Shown here: one piece after another, positions 1 through 10,517 of the stretch
Layout: each line of letters opens with the position of its first letter
Position numbering within the stretch: the stretch's first letter is position 1
From: Pleodorina starrii
Taxonomy: Eukaryota; Chlorophyta; Chlorophyceae; Chlamydomonadales; Volvocaceae
Assembly (NCBI GenBank): GCA_030267565.1
Contig: BRXU01000003.1
Coordinates: 7,353,001-7,417,000, forward strand
Length of the DNA stretch: 64,000 bases
Direction of reading: 5' to 3'
Notes under the pieces: model-generated
What the model was told of the DNA's origin: nothing
Databases searched by the model: none
The model's input: only the letters and a program-made list of their open reading frames with translations
Program-made: the position numbers and the translations under genes

Positions 1-280
1 GGCGGTCATGGGAGTCCGTCCACACCCACGGCCACCCCTACCCCATGCTGAGCCTAAGGGTAAATGCCAACGCAAGCCCTTTCGCGTCCGAAAGCTATAA
101 GCGCCTCCCGCGCATACCAAAAGTAGCTGCTATGTGGGGAAAATCAAGTACAATGGGCGCCGTCGCAAGAAAAGGACTCCTACGTGAACAGCGTCTCTTG
201 GACTAAACACCCTGCTCAGAGCCAAGAGCTGCGGCTGCGCTTCAGGCCACGTACGGCGCTTTGCTCGCACACCCCTGTGG

Positions 281-352
281 CCTTATGTTGGTTAGACCAG
301 TACGACGGATGCGCATTGAGCCTAGGAGCCACGCACGCTTTGCAGATTTAAA
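281..352 (+). repeat. 72-bp dispersed repeat A, copy 1
   Basis: This segment matches 2497-2568 base for base as far as I can read. Here it is followed by about 1.17 kb of unrelated sequence before repeat B (1526-1594). In the second copy, A and B abut directly. It is probably the end region of a transposable element. Confidence 0.8.
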
Positions 353-1432
353 CAAGGGGTTGGTGTCGGCTTCCTTGAAGCCGGAAAAAGGGCGGGGCCC
401 CGTTCAATCCGTACGGGTTAAGTTGAGTGCTAGGGCGGTGAGGGCGTGAAGTGTGAGAATGTGCTTTATTCCCGAAATGCCTGCTAGCCGAGTCGTTAGC
501 AAGGCCTGCCGGCGCCCTGCGAAGCGCGTCATCCCGCCGGGTGCATGAGCGCCAGGGCAGAGTCTGCCCTGATGAGCGCATCGACCGAAATACGGCATCA
601 TTTCCAAAGCGAGCGGCGAGGGCGTCAAGTGTGAGAGTGTCGACATTCCTGCTGATAGACAGCCAGAGCTTTATATCTGAAATGCCTGCGGCTTCAGCAA
701 TCCGCCCCATGTTTAGCATCGCTCGCCGTCTCGGCACTACTGTGTAACTCTACTTCCGGCAAGCGCATTGGCTTAAGTTATTTGGCAGTAGACATGGAGC
801 GTATCATTCACATATTACGCAGGCTGACTTGCAAATAGAAGGACAGCGGAACTGTTAGTTTGCGAGGGCCGCGACGACATGTACTTGCCGGCGAGAGTGC
901 ACAGGCTTCGCTACCGAGGTATTCGCCGTATCGTAGAGCAGGCTTGACAACTTTAACATTATGACCGGGACTGTGGAAGTCCCCTGGGTTGCCGACTGCA
1001 TCGTGCGTGCATTGGCGGCTTGGCGTCCAACAGCCAGCAGTTTGCCCCTCATGGTTTGCTCCTTGCAACCTTTGTAATAGTAATATGCGTCAAGACGATC
1101 GGACCGGCTAGCAGAGCTGCTGTGGTGTGGTCGCGGGAAGAATGTTCGCAATGCAAACATAGTTGGTTGCTTGCCGAAACGAAGATTCATTTCACGCCGT
1201 CATGTCAGAATTCCACTTTAAGGAACGATGAATCTTCTGGAATTAATTATAGGCCGAGAGGTGTTGGTTTGACCTCGGCCTCGGTCCATGGAGACTGCCA
1301 AACTGGTTTGTACTCATGCGATGTTGGGTTCCAATAATAAATTTACCGTGCAATAAAGAATGTAATCTTTTACTTATGCAGCCTTTCCGTTGGCCGAAAG
1401 TCTGCACTTGTCCAATTACTTCCACCGTCCCA

Positions 1433-1470
1433 CGGGCACACGGGCACACGGGCACACGGGCACACGGACA
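1433..1470. repeat. 8-bp tandem repeat (CGGGCACA)4
   Basis: Four perfect units lie at 1433-1464, followed by a decayed half unit. They sit just before the hairpin at 1485-1525, at the right edge of the putative insertion. Confidence 0.85.
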
Positions 1471-1484
1471 TGGGCAATCCTACA

Positions 1485-1525
1485 GGGCGGGGCCCCCCTG
1501 GGCGCTTCGCGCTGGGGCCCCGCCC
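1485..1525. repeat. Inverted repeat / hairpin
   Basis: GGGCGGGGCCCC at 1485-1496 is the exact reverse complement of 1514-1525, with 17 bp between the arms. The same 12-mer also occurs at 390-401. It is probably a subterminal palindrome of a mobile element. Confidence 0.7.
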
Positions 1526-1594
1526 AAAAATTCGATAGAGAAAAGGAGTTAAGGCAGGTCAAGTGCCTGGGGGTGTGGAACGGTGTGCAGTTTG
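1526..1594 (+). repeat. 69-bp dispersed repeat B, copy 1
   Basis: Identical to 2567-2635. It begins with AAAAATTCGATAGAG and ends at GTGCAGTTTG. After that the two copies diverge, although both soon reach TTTAGTGATG, so the homology probably extends with a small indel. Confidence 0.8.
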
Positions 1595-1726
1595 AGCCCG
1601 AACTTCTGTCTTTTAGTGATGATTTTGTTTGAAAACCCTGGGACGAGCAACAGCCTTCCTTTGAAACGCCGTGCAGGGAATGCTATGAACGGCGGCTAAG
1701 GCTGGGAGAAGCTCAGCACGCACGGC

Positions 1727-2496
1727 ATGCCGGGTTTCGCTTCACGGGGTGGGACGCGGGCGGCCGCTGGTGACCCGCGGGTCAGTAGCACCCCCACCAA
1801 CAAACGCGCCCAGAAATGGCTCCCCGTGCGCACGCTTGCCGTAGAAGCTTTCTCCATCGCCCGTAATGAGCGTAATGAGCGTAACGGGGCCCGCAAAAAT
1901 AAAAATAAGGAGGCTGAGCCTCCAAGGCGCTGGGCCGCTGAAGCTGGCCGGATTTTACTAAGGTACCTTGAAGAGGCAGAGCTGCGGGGTGAGGCGCTTC
2001 CCCGTCCGACAAACGCAGCCCGCTTCTGCGCCCAATGGCACGCTGCATTTCAAGCTACTGGCAGCGTAGAGGACACGGAGCGCAAGGGCCGCCCACGCAA
2101 ACTTCCGTCGGGAGTGGTGGAGGAAGCCTTGACACTAGTCAAGACCGTGCGGCCGCGCACCCAGCGTGAGATGACGACGCACTTCGCTAGCATCAAGGCG
2201 GCTCACAATGTTTCGGAGCGGTCCATCTGGCGGAGTGTCAAGGTAGCCGATCCTAAGCTGGGCAAGCATGTGCTGATCGAGTACAGGCCCCCGCTTAAAA
2301 GTGAAGTGAAGGAGGAGCGTGTCCGGGTGTCTGAGCTGTGGATGAGACGCTTCACCAAGCAGCCCGCGCCCTCCACCGACGACACCCCACCGCCGCCCGT
2401 TGCCATCCCGCGGACGCCGGAGGACCTGAACACCGCCAAGCTGGAGCGCGTCATTTGGGTGGACGCCAAGAAATTTTACATTAAGCCCAAGGCGCA
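1727..2496 (+). pseudogene. Truncated Tc1/mariner-like transposase
   Basis: An open frame runs from ATG 1727 into repeat A. It resembles the N-terminal half of a Tc1/mariner-type transposase. A DNA-binding helix-turn-helix region contains the hallmark G-S-V-x-D-T-x-R-K-G-R-P-R-K-L, a second helical block follows (about residues 150-210), and then comes V-I-W-V-D-A-K-K-F-Y, which fits the strand carrying the first catalytic Asp of a DDE/D domain. The frame then enters repeat A (2497) and stops at 2593, so the second and third catalytic acids are missing. The N-terminal 60 residues look unlike a transposase, so the true start is unknown. It is an internally deleted, inactive copy. Family assignment rests on motif recognition only. 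Confidence 0.55.
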
Positions 2497-2568
2497 CCTT
2501 ATGTTGGTTAGACCAGTACGACGGATGCGCATTGAGCCTAGGAGCCACGCACGCTTTGCAGATTTAAA
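2497..2568 (+). repeat. 72-bp dispersed repeat A, copy 2
   Basis: Second copy of 281-352, fused directly to repeat B (2567-2635) and in frame with the truncated transposase. Confidence 0.8.
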
Positions 2569-2635
2569 AAATTCGATAGAGAAAAGGAGTTAAGGCAGGT
2601 CAAGTGCCTGGGGGTGTGGAACGGTGTGCAGTTTG
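2567..2635 (+). repeat. 69-bp dispersed repeat B, copy 2
   Basis: Second copy of 1526-1594. It probably marks the right end of the deleted element. Confidence 0.8.
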
Positions 2636-4562
2636 TTTAGTGATGTCAAAATGTGTACTCTCCGACGCGTCGCATAATGTGGCCACATGCATGGAGACGG
2701 ATGAGACACTTCAGGACAGAGTGCTGCTTCTGGAAACGTAAGCCGGTCGGCTTATTATTACGTGGAATGGACTGCTCGAGTGCTCGTGTTCCATGTTTTC
2801 CTTGATATTTCTTCTGTAGGTGCCACCAATGGGTTGGAAAATACAGTATTTACTGTCTGACATTGATTCTACGCAACAAGCGTCATAATTCGCCCAACAG
2901 GAACTTCGCGCTGGCAGAAACGGCACCATGTTTATAAATAAACTGCCGAATAGCAACAATGCAGAGGTGACAGGTAGTGACCCGGATATGGAATCACGGA
3001 CAGCTTCGTGGGAAACGCTCTGCGGCGAAGCCCTGCCAGGCCATGCATGGCCGCTCCTGGTACTGGACACAGTGGAAACCCCTTCGCACACGGCCACGGC
3101 CACAAAACCGCAGTGGGCCGCTCGCAATTTTGTTGACTCCCTAAGCTTCACGTGCGATGCGCCACGGTCGGGTATGGCCGCAGCCGTAGCGACCTGTAGC
3201 GACGGCCATTGGAGTGGAGGCGCACACGGCCCTCGCCGGCTGCCACCGGCCCCCCGATCTCCAGGTTCTCCCCAATGGGTCCCGCCCCGTGGGTTAGGGA
3301 GCATCACTTCCGTGGCGGTGTACCGCGATAAGCTGCGAAGCCGGGCTGTGTTCCAACAACTCCTAATCCGCTTTACGAACGGCGTCGACAAAGCCCTGGC
3401 TGGCCCCGGCGAACGCGATGGCGCGCTATGAGGGCACGAGGCAACTGAGCACCCTGCGGCGGGCTCTAACCTTGCGAAGGCATGCGTAGGCAGGCCTTGT
3501 GCGGACGGGCCCATCGGGCACGCGGCCTGCAGGCCACCTTCTGCACGTGTTCTCTCGTACCTGTACCTGCATCAGCGCAGCCGCATCCCCCACATCACGG
3601 GCGACCCACCCAGCAGTGCCCGCAGCTCGAGGCGGACTCAGCACCAGCGACCCAGCGACCTCGCATCCTCCCCTCCGTTTCATATACCCAAGCGTGAAAC
3701 CACGAACCCATGTACACAAAGTGGCGCCCACGGGTGGCAACGCCCAACGTCCGGGCTTCTGACAGAACAGCTATTCGAAATATAGGTTGCATACCCTGGA
3801 AGGCCCTGTGATGGTAACCGCGCCTCGCCTTCCGCGCCCGCTCCCGACATGCACAAGAACGGCACGACGGCAGGGGCGACTGGCGCGCGATGGCTGGCCC
3901 ATGGCAGGCATCACCGCACATCCCTCCCACCCGGCCCCGCCCCGGGCCGTTATAATTACCACCCGGCTTGAGTCGACCCAGAACCCAAAGCGCGGCTTGA
4001 TCGTGCAAAGGAGGGGACCCGGCGAGAGCCGGTTTCCCTTCACAGCCCCCTCCACCCCTTAAGGTACCCCCGCTCACAGATCACAGAAAAGCTCGCCCCA
4101 CTTAAACCATTCTCTCTACCGCATCCCTCAAGCACCATCACTCGTGCTGCTCCACTAATCCGATCACCGCGCGGCCCGCCGCCGCTGTCTGCAGGCCCAG
4201 CCCCCGGCTCCGCGGCGCTCGTCCACGGCGCACCCGCAGACAGCCCAGCAGCCCCAGTCCGCGCCCCCGCGCAGCACCAGTCCCAAATCCGGCACCGGGC
4301 CGTATTGCCCACGCCCACATACGCTGCTCTCCACAGCATATACACCACCACCATCATAACCAATAACATAAACACTGTATATGCACAAAGGAACTGCAAA
4401 TTATATTTTATCGCGGGGAAGGTTAGCGCCCAGTCACCGATGAGGTAGTCCCAGCCATGGCGCCAAGGGCACGGGCAGAGACGGGCCGGCAGCTTCCGTG
4501 GGCCGGCCGCGGCTCATGCACGCGCCAGCAGTCAGCGACAGCGGCGCCAACGGCGGCGGCGC
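2636..4562. other. No gene recognised; downstream of the MORN gene
   Basis: Several open frames of 60-270 codons occur on both strands, but none shows a family motif, consistent codon use or splice-linked continuation. Part of the right side must be the 3' UTR of the MORN gene, which ends at 4563. I see no clear TGTAA on the minus strand close to the stop. Confidence 0.5.
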
Positions 4563-7500
4563 TCACGGCGTCGCCGAGACCACCGGCGCGCCGCCGCCCT
4601 GCGTCTGCAGCAGCGCCACCGCCGCATCCAGCCGGGCCGCCAGGTCGCAGGCCTTGCGCCTGGCCTGTTGTGAAAGCGCGGCGCTCCCCTGCGCCTGGCC
4701 TAGCGCCGCCTGCAGCCGGCTCTGCACGGGGCCAGACACGTCCCAGTGGCTCGCGGCGCGCCTGCGGGCGTCGCCTCCGGCCTGTGTGTGTGTGTGTGTG
4801 TGTGGAGGGGGCAGGGTAGGGGAGGGGGGTTGTGCGAGAGAAGGAACAGTTCCCCGCACCCGCGAGCCCGTCCCAAATCTCCCAATGCCCTCGAAACCCC
4901 TCGAAACCCTGCCCCGGAAGGACGACTACCGCAAACAAGGACCCTGGTTACCCAGATGGTGGCTTGCCACCTCATCTCAGCCACAGTCACCCACCTTGAC
5001 CGCTCGGTCGCGGGCCTCCAGCGCTTGCCGCAGCGAGCGCCCCGTGTCCTCCGAGCCATTGGCGACAGCGTCGCCGTTGAGCGGCTGCACCCACGTGGGC
5101 TTGCCCTCCGACCATAGTCCCATGAATCGGTTGCCTGCGGACCGGGCACCAGAGCCAGGGCGACCGGATCCTTCAGCTTCATGGCCAGAGCCGTGGGAGC
5201 AGCAACCCACCGTCGGCCGTCGCACGCTCAACGAGCCGGCCCGCAACTACAAGCTGACCAAGTAACCCAGACCCAGCCGTCCTATCAGCCGTCAGTTTAT
5301 CGCCCGTGGCGCCCCGAGCACCACCCTATCCCCCCGCCCCACCCAGCACACGATCCCGGGCCGCGCACCGTTGTCCACTGTGTACACGCTCCAGCCGTGC
5401 TTCTTGCCCTGCTGCCACTGCCCCTGGTAGCACTGCCCGCTGGCGAAGTGGTAGGTGCCGTAGCCGTGCGGCAGGTCCTCGCAGTACTGCCCCTCGTAGC
5501 GGTCGCCGTTGGGGAACGAGTACACGCCGTGACCGTGGCGCTTGCCTCGCTGGTAGTCGCCCACGAAGTTGCTGTCGTCCGTGCACTGGCGGGAGGGGAA
5601 GGCAGGTGGGGCGGGGGAGGCGGGCAGAGAGGGGTGTGTGTGTGAAGGGGTGGGGGTGGGGTTAGAGTGTGGATGTCAATCATTGTCCGGATCAGGACCC
5701 AGGGTGACCAGGATGACGAGGCGTAGCGGCTGGGGAGGGAGTGGAACCGCGATAGCCGGTGGTTGGAGCCGGGCCGTCAAAACCCGCAGGCAGGCACGGC
5801 GGGTGGGACGTCGCAACGTTCAACTATGTGCCATGCTGAAGCTGACCACGTACGGCTGACTACAGAGCCATGCGCAGGCCCTAGGCCTCCGGCTCGGGGC
5901 CTGGGAGCGATGAAAACGGGACCCCCGAGCCCACAGGCGCATCAGCAGCTTTTTCCGCTGTCGCTGCCGCAGTCGTTGCGGCAGTCGTCGCCGCCCCGGC
6001 GCCGCACCTACCTGCTGCATGCCGCTGCCGTCGCGGAGGCCCTTGGCCCACTGGCCCTCGTAGTAGTCGCCATTGTAGAAGCGGCACACGCCCCAGCCGT
6101 TGCGCAGCCCGCCCGCGTACTCGCCGTGGTAGGTGGAGCCCTTGGCAAACGTCTCGGCGCCAGTGCCGTTGTACACGGCGTTGCGCCACTGACCTTCGTA
6201 CCGCCCCTCGTGGCTGCAGGGAGAGAGCCGGGGGCGGGGGCCGCAACCGCGCACACGCCGGAGGCCCGCAGCGCGCGAGCGCGGGTGGGTGGGTGATAAG
6301 AAAGAAGAACCACACCGGGTAGGTGCGTGGGTGAGCGGGCGGGAGGGGGCAGGCAGAAACGCGCGCGCATGCGTAGTGGTGGTGGTGGTGGACTGGCGGC
6401 TGGTTGGCCGGTTGCAGGGACGGAGGGATGGGTGCTTTAGGGCGGCCTGCCGGCGGGCACGGGACCGGCGCCGAGGAGTAAACAAACATAGAAGAAGTAA
6501 TAAAACTAATATAAAGTAATATGGTAATAATTAAGTCTAAAAAAGTAATAATAATAAAGTAATAATAAAATAATAAAAGTAATAACGGCGCCGAGGAGTA
6601 ATAAAACCGAAATCGCAGCAATGGAAAGGAGGCGACGTCGACGAACGGACCCAACAATACTTCCCAAACGTAAACCTGCGGCCTTACCAATGCCGGAAGA
6701 GCTCCGGCCGCGTCGCCGCCGACGAGGTTTGGCAACAGCGAGTCACTCCGCGCCAGATCCCTTTTTGGTCGCCCAAACCCAGCCCCCCAATCCCCGAACG
6801 CAGCCCCCACCTGAAGGTGTACACGCCGTATCCGTCCATTCGGTCGTCCCGGAACTCCCCCTCGTACACGTCCGCGTTGATGAAGTGGTACACGCCCTCG
6901 CCGTTCTTCTTGTTGCACACGTACCGACCCTGCAGGGGCAGTGGGGGTGAAAGGACGTGTGGCGCAGCACTCGCGGGTGGGGGCGGGGAGCTTTTGACCA
7001 CCCCCCCGCAGCGGCTACGATATATCGGCAGGGCATTACAGCACGAACTAACTTACTAAGTTAGGAAGGTCGCTGCCGCCCCAGGCTCCTGCCGCCCCAG
7101 ATGGGGCCGGCAGAGGCGTCACTACCGCAGCGCATACCGCCCGCCTGGCAGGCCCCTTTACTAATTGCACTTGCAGCCACATATAGCACGCCCACGGTCG
7201 AGAGAGCGAGACACAAACACACACACACACACACAAGTGTGAGGAGACACACACCGAGGCATGTATTTCGCCCCGGCGGCACACCGCAACGCGCCGCGGC
7301 TCACTTTGTAAATGTCCCCGTTCCGCAGCTGCTTCAGCTGGTACTCGCCCAGCTTGAACACGCGCGCCTTGCGGTTGCTGCTGGTGCTCACACCCCCGGT
7401 GGAGCCGTCGCCGCCGCCGCCCGTGGAGCCGCCGTCGCCGCCGCCCGTGACCGTGTTGTGGCGGAAGTAGGCCGTCGTCAGCGCCGCAAGCTCCCTAGCA

Positions 7501-10122
7501 CGACATGGTTGGGCAGGTATTGGGTTGGAGCTGGGGCGGGGTCCAGGGTCCAAAAGGCGCGATGCAACAATTCCAACCCTCTCAAGCCCCAATCCCTGCT
7601 CGCCCCCTTGGTCCTCTCGCATCCTGTCTTTCGCCCTTTCTCCTCATCCAGAGCGCTCGTCCTATATTGGGAGCGCCTACGCTGTTTTGCGCTCGTTAGA
7701 GACGCCCGCGCGAACTGGGATGATGTCCCAAGCACCCACCCTTTCCTCCACACGGACGCGAACGGCCATATCCGTGCCAGGCTGCCACATTAGGCAGTGC
7801 CCTAGCACTAACCGCCGGTGGGTCCCATGGGACCAACCCTCCCTCAATGATGAGCGGACACGAGGGAGGGTGCTGGCCTGCAGTCGGCAGGCCCGTGAGG
7901 TTCTGAGTTGACTCAGAATGCGCCAGCGCAGGACCCTAGTGGTCCCTCATTGTAACTCTCGCATCCTATTGCTGTGCCCCCTCCCGCGCCCCGTTCCTCC
8001 TCCTCCGTTGCCCGCAGCGCCCCCCGCATCCCACCCCCATACCCACCCACTTCCCGTCACCCCGCCCCCAGCATCCCACACCACCGCGCGGTGCCCACGC
8101 CCGCCCCCACCCACTTGTGTATGTCCTGCGCCAGCGTGAACTGCGCCATGCCGACCGCCTTGAGGTGCGCATCCAGCTGGGCGGTGGCGCACAGCTTCCG
8201 CTGCTCCTCCGTCAGGTGCCGATTGGGGAAGGCGGAGCCCCCGGAGGCGGCGGTGGAGGCAGAGGCGCCTGCTGCGGCGCCGGGGCGCGGGCTGGCGGCG
8301 GCCTCCTCACCTGCCGCGTTGGCCGCGTCGCCCGGCAGCTGCAGCACCTCCTTCGCTCTCCGGCTGAGCGCCTCGAGGCGGTCCTCCTGCGCCCGTGCGC
8401 GCTGCGCTCGTGCGCGCGCAAGCACGCGCGATCGGGTGCGGGGGCGGAGAGGGGTTGGTGCGCGTGGGACTCGTGTGCCGCGTTGCCATGGCGGAAGAAA
8501 GAAGCAGCGCGGCGGGCGTGCGTGGGGCGAATGGATCCACGAGCAGTGGTCGCAACGCCCTACCGTATATCCAAGGAGGCTGCGCTGGTCGCTGCGGCAT
8601 GCCACATCGCCTCGAATGCTTGGCACCGGCCGAGTCCGGCAGGGACCAGCAACGCAAACACAACTTGCAGCCCCAGGGAGAGGCGAAAGGGGAACGCGAC
8701 CGCGCGGCGTCACTCACCTCCAGAAGGACCGCCGCCTCCGCCTGGAAGTTCCGCGGCGGCGGGCCGCCGCCGTTATCCGGCGACGCCGCCGCCGGCGACG
8801 GGCCCGCCCCCTTCCCCGCCGCTGCCACCAACCGACCCGCGGGCGATACGCCCGCCGACGCGGGCGACGCCGCGTAACTCCTCTGCTGCTGATGCTGCAT
8901 GTGCGTGGCCTGGCTGTACGCCTGCACGTCGCTCAGCAGCAGGGCCACGTGCTCAAGCAGCGTCTGCAGCGCGTCCTGCAGGCTGCGCGCCTTGCCGCAG
9001 AGCGCCGGCGAGCAGGTGGGCTGAGCGACGGGGGCGGCCGCCGCCGCCGCCGCCGGCGGCGGCGGCGCCTCTAGCAGCGTGGTATAGGAACCGAGGGACT
9101 TATCGGCCGCCTGCAGCGCCGCCGCGCAGACATCGAGGGCGTTGGACATGTCGCGTAGGCAGGACGGCGAGGCCAGGCGCGTGCGCGCGACGGGCGACGC
9201 CAACAGCGACGCCACGTCGGGCGGCAGCGCGGCGCCGGAGCTGCGCCAGCGCTGGCCGCCGCTGCGCGGCGATGGCGACGCGGCGGCGGACGCCGTGGCG
9301 GTGGAGGACGCGCCGCCCGGCGAGGCAACCAGCTCGCGCGGCGGGAGCGAGCCGGCGCTGCCCGGCGCGGCGCCCGCGCCGCCGCCTTCGCGCGCCGCCC
9401 CCCCCAGCGACGGCGAGCCATTGACCGCCGAGCCAAGGGCCTCCGGCGGGCCCTGCTCCGTGCTGCCGACCGCCGCCGACGGCACCTCGGCGATGCCGGC
9501 GGAGCCCGACGAGGCAGCGCGGAAGGAGCATTCGACCTGCTCCTCCTCCGGCTTATCTGCCTGGGCGGGCGCCGCCGGCGCGGGCCGCAGCGATAGCGCG
9601 CCGTCCATGGCCAAAGCGATCGCCGCTGCCTCGGTCGCAGAAGAAAAGGCGCTGGGGATGACGTCCTTCTCTGGCGTGTCGTCAGCTGCAGCCGCCGCCG
9701 CTGTCGCAGCGGCCGCCGCCGCCTCAGCTGCAGCGCCGCCGAACGACCCCACCTCCACCTCCTCCTTCTCCTCCTCCCGCGTCCGCCGCCGCAGCAGTGG
9801 CTCGCCGCTGTCCGCCGACGGCCCAGCGTCATAGGCCGGGCCGCCGTTGCTTTGGGGCGCTGGCGCCGCGCCCCGCGCGTCGTCGTCGTCTTCGCCGCCG
9901 CGCCCGGCTCCCCGGGCCCACCCGTCTGGGTGGCTGCCGTTGGCGTCGGGGCCCGACGCCTCGGCCAAAGTCTGCCCCGAGGCCGACGGCGACGAGGTTC
10001 CCCTGGGCGACCCGGATATCCCCGGCGCCAAGGGGATGCCTGTGCGACGACGCCCAAAGCTGAACGCATCGTTCGGCAGGCCGTGCGAGACGAGAGCCGA
10101 GCCGGGCGGACTGACAGAGCTC
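4563..10122 (-). CDS. MORN-repeat protein (5' end unresolved)
   Basis: Eight frame-consistent exons: 10122-8718, 8386-8115 (acceptor could be 15 nt earlier), 7494-7305, 6929-6811, 6213-6012, 5585-5369, 5134-4995 and 4781-4563 (TGA). They encode about 920 residues. The first half is a low-complexity Ala/Ser/Pro/Glu-rich region with no domain I recognise. Exons 3-7 carry about eight MORN units of the form Y-x-G-x-W/F-x-x-G-x-x-x-G-x-G-x-Y, for example YEGQW, YHGEY, YEGQY and YQGQW. The last exon is a short Ala/Gln-rich helix. MORN repeats usually bind membranes or act as scaffolds, and in algae they are common in flagellar proteins. No enzyme domain is visible, so the precise role is unknown. 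No in-frame ATG precedes residue ~100 in the first exon, so an upstream initiating exon is expected near 10.1-10.4 kb. Confidence 0.85.
4781..4803. repeat. (TG)n microsatellite
   Basis: A run of about ten TG units at the 3' end of the last MORN-gene intron. On the gene strand it is CA-rich and directly precedes the acceptor at 4782. Confidence 0.8.
6466..6601. repeat. AT-rich island flanked by a 16-bp direct repeat
   Basis: CGGCGCCGAGGAGTAA occurs at 6466-6481 and again at 6586-6601. It brackets about 100 bp made almost only of A, T and AGTAATAA-like units, inside a GC-rich MORN-gene intron (6214-6810). The contrast in base composition is extreme. Confidence 0.85.
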
Positions 10123-10517
10123 CTGCGGGCGGGCGGGCGGGCACCGGACCGTGGGAAGCCAGGACAAAACTATCAACCAAGCAGGCGGGGTTAACCGACA
10201 TCCAGCGGACGCGGGATGGGGCAGCGGGGGAGGTTGTTCGTCTGCAGTGGCGGGCTGACTACCGGAGCCAGCAGTCGGCCTGCGGGCGCTGCCGAGCTGC
10301 AACACGTGCGACTGTTAACGCCAGCCCAACCTCGACTTGGCAGGCAGGAAAGGTGACGCAGCCCCTCGCGGTACAGTGCAACTGAGCCGGGGCAAGCCGT
10401 TCGAGCCGTCAGGCGGTTATCCAAGCCCGCCACGCCGTCGGATGCCCCGCTCGCTCCTCGCCGACCCTGGCCCCCACCCCGGAGCACCGCCCCGGCGCCG
10501 CTTTGCTGCAGTTCGCA
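10123..10517 (-). other. Gap between EB1-like gene and MORN gene
   Basis: About 400 bp hold the 3' UTR of the EB1-like gene and the 5' end of the MORN gene, both on the minus strand. An ATG at 10201 opens a frame, but it cannot be joined in phase to the first MORN exon across a normal intron. Confidence 0.4.

Larger units (their letters stand above)
353..1525. mobile_element. Possible 1.17-kb insertion between repeats A and B
   Basis: The segment separates repeat A from repeat B in copy 1 and is absent in copy 2 (2497-2635), where A and B overlap by two A residues. It carries GGGCGGGGCCCC at 390-401 near its left end and the inverted form at 1514-1525 at its right end, as expected of subterminal inverted repeats. 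Internally, the sequence around 439-482 is a degenerate copy of 617-690. No long reading frame is convincing. It may be a non-autonomous element inserted in copy 1, or sequence deleted from copy 2 by AAA microhomology. I cannot decide between the two. Confidence 0.4.

Noticed and set aside
1..280. Possible end of a transposase frame (SSCYVGKIKYNGRRRKKR, stop near 183)
   Set aside because: Only about 25 codons, with an upstream stop and no family motif. It may be transposon debris, but it cannot be supported.
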